From JAZFYD01 sp036443405 (lineage in GTDB: Bacteria > Planctomycetota > PLA2): DNA of 24,604 bases. The notes beneath the pieces were generated by a model. That model saw nothing but the letters and a program-made list of their open reading frames with translations. It made no database searches and had not been told where the DNA came from. The stretch lies in assembly GCA_036443405.1 (NCBI GenBank), contig JAZFYD010000030.1, positions 1 to 24,604 on the forward strand. Direction: 5' to 3'. Of this stretch, positions 14,447-23,400 are shown piece after piece. The translations under genes and the position numbers were made by a program. Position 1 is the first letter of the stretch; every line of letters starts with the position of its first letter.

Positions 14447-15651
14447 TAGCCGCCCGAAACGGGTTTGGTGGCGCGGGTGAGGAAGAGCAATGCGGTTGCC
14501 GTGCCAAGCACGTCCTTAGGGCTCATGCACGTCGGATCGGGTATCGCGCCGTCCTCGCGCTGTAGTCCGAGGAAGAAGCGCGAGCCCTCCGAGAACCAGC
14601 TTCGCCCGCCCACGATCTCGCGCTTGGCGAGCGAACCGGCGCGCTCGACGGCATAGAGCCAAAGGTGCCGGTAACTCCCGAGACTGAACGGAAAATACCC
14701 CGGGTTGACGTGCACGGTGAAGTAGCGGCCGATCCACGCGAAACCGTCGAGGATCGCCTGATCGAGTTCCTGATCCTCGCCGAGGTGTTTCAGTTCTCCT
14801 TTTAGAAACAGGAGGCTGGCGACACCGGCTGCCGTCATGCCGCCGGAAACGCGCTGGTAGGAAGAAACCTTGCTTCCTCCGATGTAGGGGAACCCCCGCG
14901 CGCGATCGAGGGTGCCGTCGGCGGTCCCCGGAACGTGGATCGCGCGGGGAACCCGCGGCCCGTCCGAAGCCTGTTGCGACAACAGGAACCCGCGCGCACG
15001 CCGAAACACATCCATCGGCACGTCGTAGCCGCAGCGCGATGCGGTGGACAGCGCGAGCAGCGCGAACTGCGTCGAGGAGACGTCGGCCCGGCCGCCGGAG
15101 TGAAAGTCCTTTGGGTAATAGCGCCAGCCGCCGCTCTTGCTTTGGAAGTGCAGCAGCTTCTGCGTGAGGTCGACCATCCAGGTCCACTCGCGTTTGGCGA
15201 TCGGCGAACCCTTCGGAGGTCTGTAACGATGCGTGCTGCGGTTCTCGCGCAGCCTCGGCGTGCGGTAGTCGGGCGAACTCTTGGCGCCCGCACGCTCGGC
15301 CACCGCCACGAGCATGATCGACAACTCATACGCCACGCCGGGCGTTCGGTGCTTGGTGCGCAGGAACGTGAACGCCGACTGAATCGTCCTGTCGTTGGCC
15401 GGGACCCCGGCTTTCAAGAGGGCGTAGCAGCAAAGGGCCGTGGGACCGGCAGCGTAGGGGTACGCGGTGCCGACGTTGCCGTAGACCCCGGTGCCCGAGG
15501 CGCCGCCCCACCCCTTGCGCTTGTCGAACCCCTTTTTCAGAAACTCGACGCCGCGCAACACCCCGGCGTCCACCCGCGCTTGCAGGCTGGTGTCCCGCGC
15601 CCCGACCGGGACGGCGAGGCAAGCAACGAGGAGTAGGGCGCAGCGGGTCAC
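14446..15651 (-). CDS. Secreted prenyltransferase/squalene-oxidase-like repeat protein
   Basis: Precise function unknown. The protein folds as an alpha/alpha toroid of the prenyltransferase and squalene-cyclase type. The start is taken as a GTG giving MTRCALLLVACLAVPVGA, a clean signal peptide; ATGs at 15741 and 15732 would bury this signal behind 30 residues and overlap the divergent gene. LVAC could also be a lipobox, so a lipoprotein is possible. The 401-residue product has repeated helical pairs with GGWRYYP, SSTQFALLALSTA, GGMTAAGVASLLFL and LGTATALLFLTRA. The position of the cyclase DxDD motif reads ADVSSTQ, so the catalytic acids are missing and cyclase activity is unlikely. Such secreted repeat proteins are typical of Planctomycetota and may bind carbohydrate or protein partners. 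Confidence 0.82.
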   Translation of the reverse strand: MTRCALLLVACLAVPVGARDTSLQARVDAGVLRGVEFLKKGFDKRKGWGGASGTGVYGNVGTAYPYAAGPTALCCYALLKAGVPANDRTIQSAFTFLRTKHRTPGVAYELSIMLVAVAERAGAKSSPDYRTPRLRENRSTHRYRPPKGSPIAKREWTWMVDLTQKLLHFQSKSGGWRYYPKDFHSGGRADVSSTQFALLALSTASRCGYDVPMDVFRRARGFLLSQQASDGPRVPRAIHVPGTADGTLDRARGFPYIGGSKVSSYQRVSGGMTAAGVASLLFLKGELKHLGEDQELDQAILDGFAWIGRYFTVHVNPGYFPFSLGSYRHLWLYAVERAGSLAKREIVGGRSWFSEGSRFFLGLQREDGAIPDPTCMSPKDVLGTATALLFLTRATKPVSGG

Positions 15652-15739
15652 GGGTCCAAACCTACCCAACAACAACGCACGCGCCCCGTGTTTTTCCGCT
15701 GCGTACCGCGCAACCGCCGTGGCCCGTACCATGTGAGCC

Positions 15740-17155
15740 ATGAGGCTCGCCGCGTCTTTGCTCCTCCTGTCTGCGCTCGCAAGTGCCCAGGGTTCCGCCG
15801 GGCTGCGCTTCCTCGAGGTCGAGCGCGAGGCGTTTCAGGCGTTCGAAAAAAAGGACTGGGTGCAGGCGGTGGCCCTGTTCGAAAAACAGGCCGCGATCTT
15901 GCCGCGCAGCCCGAGGCCGTTTTACAACATCGCCTGCTGCTACGGCCTGCAGGGGGACGGCGGACGCGCCGCCAGTTGGCTCCGTCTCGCGGTCGCCCAC
16001 GGGTGGCGCGATCTCGCGTGGACACAACAGGACAGCGACCTCGCCTCGGTGCGCGATGACCCCGAATTCCAGGCGAGCATGGCGCATCTGCGCGCGACGC
16101 TGAATCGCGACCCCGATCCGCTACCGAAAAAACTGTCGCCGACCAGCGCACCGCCCGTCACCGATGCCGGCGCGATCTTCTTGGCGTTCGGGCGCGAGGA
16201 ACGGTCCGCGCGGCGCGCGACCGACTACCTGGAACCTAGCCAGATCCGGCGGGCGATATTCCCGCTCTTCGACCGCAAGATGGCCGCGCTCGCCCGCTAC
16301 GTCATCGAAAACGGCGACGCCCCGGACGCCGATGTCGCGGGCTACTTCCGCGTGCTGACCGCCGGCCAGTACCTCGAGTCGGCGGACCCCGCACGCGCTC
16401 TGGACGCACCACTGCGACACGCCGCGTCCGCGCTCATCGTGCGGACCGCCGGCGAGTTCTACCGCGGTTGGCCGGGTAGCCCGATGCTGCCGGACGTGCG
16501 CATGCTGCATGCGGAGGCGCTCCTGAGTTCGATCCCTGACCGGCGCGCCGACGGAGAGTCCATACTCCGCGGCCTCGCACGGGACTATCCGGACAAAGCC
16601 GTGGCCGTCCGCGCGCTTTTGCTGCTCCTGCGCGATGTCGATGCTTCGCGGATCGAGCAGGTCACCGCCGACTACCGGATGCTGATCGGCCGGTACGGCG
16701 ATTCGGTGATCGTGAAACTCGCGATCGAGCGCGGCTCCGTCGGACGGGCCCGGCTGCTGGTCGAGGGCCTCCCGAAACTCGTCGCCGCGGACCCCGAGGA
16801 GAAACGCGTGGAGCCGTTCGACGGCGGCGCCAAGGCGGTCCTGCTCATCTTTTTGGAAACGGGCGGCGAAGACGCGGCGAAAGAACTCGCCGGCCTGCGC
16901 GACTTGCAGAGCCAGTTCGGTCAGCGCGGCCTGCGGATCGTCGTGCTCGCGCTCGGCGACCCGGACCGCGGCTGGCTCGACAAACACGCCGCATCGCTCC
17001 TGCGCGCCCCGAGCGCCACGGAGTACACCGGGGAGCTGCGCCTGCAGATCCCGTCGCTCCCCTATCGCGTCCTGACGGCCGGGGACGGCAAACCCGTCGC
17101 CTTCGAACCCACCGAAACCGACCTGAAAGAACGCCTCGAGCAAATGCTCGGCTAG
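15740..17155 (+). CDS. Secreted TPR protein with a thioredoxin-like C-terminus
   Basis: Function unknown. The start ATG gives a signal peptide MRLAASLLLLSALASA with cleavage before QG. Residues about 22-125 form tetratricopeptide-like repeats (AFEKKDWVQAVALFEKQAAILP, PFYNIACCYGLQGDGGRAASWL, ending DPEFQASMAHL). The middle is alpha-helical and unassigned. Residues about 365-471 look like a thioredoxin/redoxin fold (KAVLLIFLETGG, LRIVVLALGD, SLPYRVLTAGDGKPV), but the CxxC site is absent; the only cysteines in the protein are in the TPR region. A redox role is therefore unlikely and a binding role more plausible. It is divergent from the squalene-oxidase-like gene across 88 bp, so the two may share regulation. 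Confidence 0.8.
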   Translation: MRLAASLLLLSALASAQGSAGLRFLEVEREAFQAFEKKDWVQAVALFEKQAAILPRSPRPFYNIACCYGLQGDGGRAASWLRLAVAHGWRDLAWTQQDSDLASVRDDPEFQASMAHLRATLNRDPDPLPKKLSPTSAPPVTDAGAIFLAFGREERSARRATDYLEPSQIRRAIFPLFDRKMAALARYVIENGDAPDADVAGYFRVLTAGQYLESADPARALDAPLRHAASALIVRTAGEFYRGWPGSPMLPDVRMLHAEALLSSIPDRRADGESILRGLARDYPDKAVAVRALLLLLRDVDASRIEQVTADYRMLIGRYGDSVIVKLAIERGSVGRARLLVEGLPKLVAADPEEKRVEPFDGGAKAVLLIFLETGGEDAAKELAGLRDLQSQFGQRGLRIVVLALGDPDRGWLDKHAASLLRAPSATEYTGELRLQIPSLPYRVLTAGDGKPVAFEPTETDLKERLEQMLG

Positions 17156-17166
17156 GCCCCGATTTC

Positions 17167-17193
17167 GTAACCTCTTGTCCAAACGTAGGTTAC
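17167..17193. terminator. Inverted repeat between convergent genes
   Basis: GTAACCT and AGGTTAC are perfect 7-bp arms around a 13-base loop, in the 66-bp gap between the TPR/thioredoxin-like gene and the carboxymuconolactone-decarboxylase-like gene. The position suits a shared terminator, but the AT-rich stem is weak. Confidence 0.35.
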
Positions 17194-17221
17194 ACCCCAC
17201 ACGCCGCGCCGCGACAGACGC

Positions 17222-17806
17222 TCAGCCGGCGACTTGGCGGGCCCGCTCGAGGGATTCCGGCGCCGCAATGCCCTCGGCAGCGTCCAGCGCCGCCAAGATC
17301 TGATCCGTCGTCGCTCCAACCGTCTTGGCGCCGCGAATGTGGGCCCCGAGCGGCTTGGGCACCTCCAGGGCCGCCAGCATCGCTACCGCCATCAATTCGC
17401 GCTCGACCACGGGCAGAAACGGCCGGGCCAGGACGCGCCCGTAGGCGTCCCGCACGATCATCCGTCGGAAATCGGGGTGCAGGCGCTCCAGCTTGGCCAG
17501 GACGCGATCGGTGTGCTCGCCGTAGATGAGCGAAAACAGTTCGGCTCCGCGCTCCTCCACGTCGGCCGGGTCCTCCTCCGTCGCGCCGGCGCCCTCGGCG
17601 TGGGCGAGCTCAAGACGCTCGAACGCGGTGATCGCCCTTGGAAACCCCGCGAACAAGAAGACCTGAAGGATCGCCTCGCGCAGATCCGTGCCCGAAAGCC
17701 CCTCCGCGACAGCGGCCCGCAGTTCGCGATCCAGCCGCTCGGTCTCTCCGGCGGCGGCCGCGGCCGCGATCCGCGTCAGTGATCGCTCCCGTTTCGTTGC
17801 ATCCAT
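17222..17806 (-). CDS. Carboxymuconolactone decarboxylase-like protein
   Basis: The 194-residue protein starts MDATKRERSLTRIAAAAAAG and seems to hold two CMD-like helical halves. The N-terminal half contains LSGTDLREAILQVFLFAGFPRAITAFERL and the C-terminal half contains ERELMAVAMLAALEVPKPLGAHIRGAKTVGAT. The fold is shared by gamma-carboxymuconolactone decarboxylase and AhpD peroxidases. The protein has no cysteine at all, so the AhpD CxxC peroxidase chemistry is excluded. True 4-carboxymuconolactone decarboxylation is doubtful without other aromatic-degradation genes nearby. It may be an orphan with an unknown substrate. Its start faces the rsmG start across 27 bp, so the promoters must overlap. 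The ribosome-binding site is weak. Confidence 0.82.
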   Translation of the reverse strand: MDATKRERSLTRIAAAAAAGETERLDRELRAAVAEGLSGTDLREAILQVFLFAGFPRAITAFERLELAHAEGAGATEEDPADVEERGAELFSLIYGEHTDRVLAKLERLHPDFRRMIVRDAYGRVLARPFLPVVERELMAVAMLAALEVPKPLGAHIRGAKTVGATTDQILAALDAAEGIAAPESLERARQVAG

Positions 17807-17833
17807 GTATCCCGATGCTAACCAAGAGCCAGC

Positions 17834-18604
17834 ATGACCGGCACCACCGATGGCGAATTGAGTTCGGAGCAGATCCGCGGGCTTTACGCGCTCAACGGAA
17901 TCCGCCTCGAGGAGGAGGACTGGGACTACTTCGAGCGGCTGCGCGGAGCCGTCCGCGCGGGCAACGAGCGGATGAACCTCACCCGGCTGACCTCGCCGAC
18001 GGAATTCCTGCTCAAGCACGTTCTTGACTCGCTGCTGCCGTTTCGCGAGGTGCCGTCGCTCAACCACGAGGAGCCCGGCCAGCTCGTCGCCGATCTCGGC
18101 AGCGGCGCCGGCTTTCCCGGGCTTGTGATCGCGTACATGCATCCGAGCTGGGATGTCGCGTTGATCGAGCGCACCGCGAAGAAGGCCGGATTTCTGGAGG
18201 AGACGGCTGCCGCGCTCGGGTTGAAAAACGTGTTCGTCGTCCCGATGGACGCCGCCGAGGCCGCGGCGATGGTCCCGCATCTGGAGCGAGCCTGCGACAT
18301 CGTGTTCGCGCGTGCGGTGGGCCGGCTCGCCGCGGTGACGCGCGCCGCGCACGGGCTGCTCAAACCCGACGGCCGGATCGCACACTTCAAAGGTGGGGCG
18401 CCCGCGCTGGATGAACTCGCGGAGGGGGAGTCCGCCGCGGAAACTCTCGGCATGCGGCAGTTGGACCCGGTGCTGTACACGCTGCCGCCGAATCAGGGGC
18501 GGTCGATCGTGCTGACGCTCAATCTTCCCAACAGTCAAAAACGTGCCGCAGGCGGCCGCCGGAAGAGATCCACGCGAGGAAACCGGCGTGGTAGGGGGCG
18601 GTGA
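17834..18604 (+). CDS. rsmG: 16S rRNA (guanine527-N7)-methyltransferase
   Basis: Methylates N7 of G527 in 16S rRNA using S-adenosylmethionine (family RsmG/GidB). The 256-residue product shows the family N-terminus with NERMNLTRLTSPTEFLLKHVLDSL (about 44-67), the SAM-binding motif ADLGSGAGFPGLVIA (86-100), and LLKPDGRIAHFKGG. The family core ends near TLNLPNSQK (about 235). A 20-odd-residue tail made almost only of Arg, Lys, Gly and Ser follows (AAGGRRKRSTRGNRRGRGR). This tail is read antisense through the last 86 bp of the convergent NUDIX gene. It could add RNA affinity or be a fortuitous read-through of a lost stop. No gidA or parAB gene is nearby. Confidence 0.92.
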   Translation: MTGTTDGELSSEQIRGLYALNGIRLEEEDWDYFERLRGAVRAGNERMNLTRLTSPTEFLLKHVLDSLLPFREVPSLNHEEPGQLVADLGSGAGFPGLVIAYMHPSWDVALIERTAKKAGFLEETAAALGLKNVFVVPMDAAEAAAMVPHLERACDIVFARAVGRLAAVTRAAHGLLKPDGRIAHFKGGAPALDELAEGESAAETLGMRQLDPVLYTLPPNQGRSIVLTLNLPNSQKRAAGGRRKRSTRGNRRGRGR

Positions 18605-19049
18605 GCAGGGCGGGCATCTCCGCCGGTTTCGCGAACCTGTGATCGAGAATCTCCGGTTCGCCGCTCAGATCGATCTCGCCGCGCACGGCGTCCAAGCGGA
18701 AAAAGAACGAACGCCAGACACCGACGCGCTCGCCCGCGCGCACGCGCTCGCCTTCGGCCACAAACAGCATCTCGCCGACGTCGACGGCCAACCCGGTCTC
18801 CTCGGCCATCTCCCGCGACAGCGCCTCCTCGAGCGTCTCTCCTTCGTCGACGCCGCCACCGGGCAAATCCCAAACGACCTGGGGCTTGCCGCCGATCACC
18901 CGTTCGTTCGCAACGAGCAGGACACCGTCTTCGGTCTCCCAGTAGCCGAACGCGCCCAAAAACGCCGCGCCGGCCCCGAATTCGCGAAACGGCGCGGACG
19001 CCCGAAACGGTTGGGCAGGGGGGACGGACTCTCGGGGCACCTCGGCCAT
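18519..19049 (-). CDS. NUDIX hydrolase
   Basis: Hydrolyses nucleoside diphosphates linked to another group; the substrate is unknown. The 176-residue protein contains a perfect Nudix box GGVDEGETLEEALSREMAEETGL (65-87), matching Gx5Ex7REUxEExGU and providing the metal-binding Glu residues. Before it, VVWDLPGGG is the usual lead-in, and a beta-rich domain surrounds it. The arrangement, with ALLTAPYHAGFLAW near the C-terminus, resembles housecleaning ADP-ribose or (d)NTP hydrolases but does not define one. Its stop lies inside the 3' end of rsmG, giving an 86-bp tail-to-tail overlap. Its start is 18 bp from the divergent LipM/LplA-family start. Confidence 0.9.
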   Translation of the reverse strand: MAEVPRESVPPAQPFRASAPFREFGAGAAFLGAFGYWETEDGVLLVANERVIGGKPQVVWDLPGGGVDEGETLEEALSREMAEETGLAVDVGEMLFVAEGERVRAGERVGVWRSFFFRLDAVRGEIDLSGEPEILDHRFAKPAEMPALLTAPYHAGFLAWISSGGRLRHVFDCWED

Positions 19050-19067
19050 GGGCCCTAAGATAGCCGC

Positions 19068-19760
19068 GTGCGCCTCCTGAGAACCGGTGCTTTGCGCCCA
19101 GCCCTGAATCTCGCGCTCGACGAAGCGCTACTTCGCTCCGGCGTGGAGACGTTGCGCCTCTACGGATGGGAACCGCCCGGGCTGAGCCTCGGTTTTTTTC
19201 AGAGTGCCGACGAGTTCGCGGATCTCGACGGGTACGAGCTCGTGCGGCGGCCGACCGGCGGCGGCGCCATCGCCCACACGGGGGAACTCACCATCGCGCG
19301 CATCGGGCGCGGCGCATCGGTCGACGCCGTCTACGAACGGCTCAACGCATTGATGGTCCGGGCGGCGGAGGTCCTGGGCGCCGGTCCACTCACGGCCGGC
19401 GAGGGGACGCCCAGGCCCGCGCCTACCGGCTACTGCTTCGACCAGTCCACCTGTTACGACCTACTCGGTGGGGGCGGCAAACTCTTTGGCTCGGCGCAAC
19501 GCCGCGCGCGGGATCGATACCTGGTCCACGGCACGCTCGTCCTGTCGAAAAACCCGCTCAGCTCCGGGGCCGGATCCCTCGAGGTCGCGGCCGGCCGAAT
19601 GATCGGGCGCGCCGAGGCCGAGGAAGCGGTGATCGAAGCTTTCGCGCGCCTCGGAGGCGCCGAACTCGAACCGGAGAATCCTTCGGAAAGTGAATGGGCG
19701 GATGCCCATCGACTTGTCTCGAAACGATACGGCTGTGAGTCGTGGACGTTTCGCCGCTGA
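19068..19760 (+). CDS. LipM/LplA-family octanoyltransferase or lipoate-protein ligase
   Basis: Attaches octanoyl or lipoyl groups to lipoyl domains (E2 subunits, GcvH). The GTG-started 230-residue product shows NLALDEALL, the signature LVRRPTGGGAIAH (58-70), and GKLFGSAQRR with the expected catalytic or binding Lys138. It also carries CFDQSTCYDLL (123-133). In the Bacillus octanoyltransferase LipM, a CF motif at this place contains the acyl-accepting Cys, as I recall. The protein is shorter than bipartite lipoate ligases and lacks the C-terminal accessory domain, so LipM-like octanoyl transfer seems somewhat likelier than lipoate scavenging. The only starts compatible with the conserved N-terminus lie close to the NUDIX start, so the two genes share an 18-bp divergent gap. 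Confidence 0.85.
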   Translation: MRLLRTGALRPALNLALDEALLRSGVETLRLYGWEPPGLSLGFFQSADEFADLDGYELVRRPTGGGAIAHTGELTIARIGRGASVDAVYERLNALMVRAAEVLGAGPLTAGEGTPRPAPTGYCFDQSTCYDLLGGGGKLFGSAQRRARDRYLVHGTLVLSKNPLSSGAGSLEVAAGRMIGRAEAEEAVIEAFARLGGAELEPENPSESEWADAHRLVSKRYGCESWTFRR

Positions 19761-19773
19761 CGGCGGCCCGAAA

Positions 19774-20235
19774 CTAGTCGTCGGGGTAGATCTCGGCCTC
19801 GAAACGGTCCCAGTCGATACGCCGGATTTCCTCGCGGCTGATCGGCGGAAGTGCACCGAGACGGCGGATCTCGGACTCGCCGCGGCTGTGCGTCTTCACC
19901 TTCGGGCCGAGCTCAACGCGCACGCCTTCATCCTGGTCGGGTTCGAACGAAAACACGTCCGGGGCCGTCTCTCCCTGGCTTTTCAGGCGGGAATAGAACC
20001 GCTCGAACCGTTCGGGATCGATCTGCCAGGCAAGGTCGAACTCGCGCTTCATCTTGAAGATGGCGCCTTCCTTGAGATAGAGGCGTCCCAAAAGGAAACG
20101 GGCCGTGAAACTCCCCGGATTTCGGCGCAGCGCGCGTTTCAGCGCAGAGCGTGCAACCTCACGCCGTCCGGCCAATAAAGCCACACGAGCACGCAAAAGA
20201 TGCAAAAACTCCGCGAACTTTCCGGACGCGAACAC
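19774..20235 (-). CDS. Small TPR-like protein of unknown function
   Basis: The 153-residue product begins at a GTG with AAGGAG 13 bases upstream, the only start downstream of an in-frame stop. Residues about 5-75 form one or two tetratricopeptide-like helix pairs (EFLHLLRARVALLAGRREVARSALKRALRRNPGSFTARFLLGRLYLKEG). The rest is hydrophilic, with ISREEIRRIDWDRFEAEIYPDD at the end and no recognisable domain. It has no signal peptide or membrane segment, so it is probably a cytoplasmic adaptor. The gene converges on the LipM/LplA-family gene, ending 13 bp away, and is divergent from the DUF4388 mosaic gene with 186 bp between starts. Confidence 0.72.
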   Translation of the reverse strand: MFASGKFAEFLHLLRARVALLAGRREVARSALKRALRRNPGSFTARFLLGRLYLKEGAIFKMKREFDLAWQIDPERFERFYSRLKSQGETAPDVFSFEPDQDEGVRVELGPKVKTHSRGESEIRRLGALPPISREEIRRIDWDRFEAEIYPDD

Positions 20236-20421
20236 GGATTCAACCCCGCTCCTTGTTCAAGCGCGCAGCGCGCGTTTCCGATACGGACTTCGAAGGTCTG
20301 CAATCGTATGCCCAGGTTCCCGCCCTCGCAAGGGCGGATCGGCTAGGCGTGAGACACCGGCCTTCAGACGAAAGCATCGTATGCAAAGACACCGGCTCGG
20401 AAGTCAAAAGGTGGGCGCAGC

Positions 20422-23400
20422 ATGTCCCTGAAGGGCAATCTAAGTAGCGTCAACCTGACGGAGATCTTCCAGATGCTCTCCCTGTCCGGGAGAGAGGGCA
20501 CCCTCTTCATCTATGAGGGCGCGCGGAAGCAGGCTATCTGCTTCACGAAGGAAGGCGTGAGCATCCGCTCTCGCGAGCGCAACGAGAGCAATCTGCTCGG
20601 CAAAGTGCTCATCCGTCTTGGCCGTCTGTCCGAGCAGGATCTCCGGCGCGCCATCCAGGAGCGTCGTGCGAGCAATCGCCTGCTGGGCGAGGTGCTCGTC
20701 GACTTGGGCGCGTGCACGACCGACGACGTCAACGAGGCGTTTGAGATTCAGTGCTCCGAGGACCTCCGCGACCTGTTCCTCAACAAGCGGGACGCCCAGT
20801 TCGAATACGTCGACGGTTACTTCCCCGATTCGGAAGCCAGCTCGATACCGGTTGTCAATATCGCGGTCAACGGGCTGCTGATCGACATCGCGCGCCGATC
20901 GGACGAGTGGGAGTACATCCGCCGCCGCATCTGTGGCCCGCGCGAGGTGTATCAGTTCACCGGCGAAGAGGCACCGGTCGAAGAGGGCACGCTAAACGAC
21001 TGCTACGCGGATCGCGTCGATCCGTTGATCGACGGGACGCACTCGGTCGCCGACCTCATCGAGCAGAGCTACGTCAACAAGTTCGAGGTCTGCAAACTGC
21101 TCGCCGCGTACCTCGACGCCAGCGTCATCGAAGCCGTGCCTCCCGAGGCGCTGCGCCAGAGCGCGCGCCAAGCGCTCCGTGTCGGCGATGCCGCGCGCGC
21201 CATTCGCCACTACCAGTATCTGATGAGCACCGGCGAATATCCGCTGGAGGTAATCGCCGAGGCAGCCGAAGCCCACGAGGGCATCCGCGACTACCAGGAG
21301 GCGTCGGCGCTCTTGCGTCGTTACGCCGAGGAGCTGGTCCGCGACGGCGACTATCGCGGCGCCCTCGACGCGCTCAGGCGCGTCGCCGTTTACGCGCAGC
21401 CTGACCAGGATGCTCTGCGCATGCTCTTGGACATCGCATTCCAGGAGCCGAAAGCCGCAGCCGACTTCAACACGCAGATCATCGCCGCCGGCAAAGCGCT
21501 CGCGACCCTTTTGATTGAGTCCGATCAACGCGGTGAGGCCCTCACGCTGCTCGAGAAACTGGCCAAGACGTTCCCGGACGAGGTGCACTTCGCCGTCAGG
21601 CTCGTCGACGTTCACTACGACGGTGGCAATGTTTCGCGCGCCGTCTCCGAATGCGAGCGCCTCGCGAAGGGCTTCCTGAAGCGCCGCTGCCCTTCGCCCG
21701 CCGTCAGCCTCTACAAACGCCTGCTGGTAATGGATCCGGAGCGCCACGACATCCGGAACAAGATCAAGGCTCTCGGATCAGGCCGCCGCTCGAGCCGCCT
21801 CGCACCGCGCATGGCCACGGCGGCCGCGATACTGCTGATCCTGGCCGGCGTCGGTTTCGTGTACTGGAGCAAGGGCAAGGGCAAGGGCAATTCCGGCGAC
21901 GCCCAGGGGTTGGACCCCAAAGCGCTGACCGAACTCCTCACGCAACTCGACAAGGAGGATGGGGAGTCCGAGGCGACCGGCCGCTCCGCGGTCCGGGCGT
22001 TCAATGCGCTGCGCAAGCAGCTCAAACACCCGATCGAGGACGGCAAAGCGATGGTCGATGAGGCCGACCGCTGTGAGGAACTCTTCAATAAGTTCCAGAA
22101 ACACGCCGGGAACACCGATTCGATCGCCGCGACGATCCTGAGCCGCGCAGGCAACGACAATGCAGCATCGCATGTGCGGGCCGTGTCCGTAGCGCTGCAG
22201 GATCTCCGCGAGAAGGTGAAGGCGACGCGCAGCGCTTGGACCCATGAGGCCCTGCAAAAGGCCGGGCACCTCGAACATCGCGGCGAAACGGAATACAAAC
22301 GGGGTCGCCTGCGTGCCGCTCTGCGCAGCTTCATCCTCGCGAGGTCGCTCGCGGGCTCGAACATTGGCGCGAAGCTACCGGTACTGATCGAGAACGTCGG
22401 CACTACGATCGCGCGCGCCGAGAAGGATCTCGCGGTCGCTCGCAGGCTCGAATCGGAAAACGACCTGCCGGCTGCCCAGCGCACGTACCTCCGCATCCTG
22501 AAGTCCTACCCAAACGCGGACATCATTGAGAAGCTGCGCCTGCCCATCGAGATCGTGACGCTGCCTCCGGGCGCGACGGTTCACGTCGACGGGGTCGAAG
22601 ATCCCAAGACTTCCCCGTGTTACGTGCGTGTCGACCCTGCCGAAACGACGACCGTGCGCATCACGCGGCCGGGTTTTCGCGAGGACCAGTTCCACATCGG
22701 TCCCTTCGATCCCGAACTGACCGACATCGAGGCGCTCAGAAACGTTCGCACGCTGCTGAAAGCCTCCACGTGGGTCCGCAACCTACGTGGTCGAATCGAG
22801 TCCGAACCCGTGGTTGTCGGCCGGCGGGTGGTCGTTTCGAGCCGCAACGGACGCTACCTGGTGCTCGACACCAAGACGGGACGCGAGGTCAGCAAGGGCA
22901 CCATCTCGGCGATCAATGGCGTTTCCGCCGGGCTCGCATCGGACGGCAAGCGGCTGTTCGTGCCCACGCTGGACGGCACCCTGCAGGTGTTCAGCACCAA
23001 TAGTTACCAGCGCTTGCCGACCCTTTCGGGATTCAAGGGCGGTCTCTACGCCGCCCCGGTGATCGACGGCACGCGCATCTATATCGCGGATCACGAAGGC
23101 CACGTGTGGTGCTACGACACCCGCCGACTCGAGGTTCCGCTTTGGGGGCAACCCAAGACAGGTGTCGGCGTGCGAGCCACACCGCTGCTGCACGGGACGC
23201 ACATCGTCGTCGTGACCCGAGCAGGATCCGTGTCGGTGCTCGACAAGAAAACGGGCACCAAGCTGGCGCAGTACCGCCTCCCGGGCCGGTACACCGTTGC
23301 GCCGACGCCGGCGGATGACGACACCCTCGTTTTCACGAGTGAGGACGGCGTCGTGCTCGGAGTGACGAAGCTCACCGGCAAGGAAGTCTGGCGCCACGAC

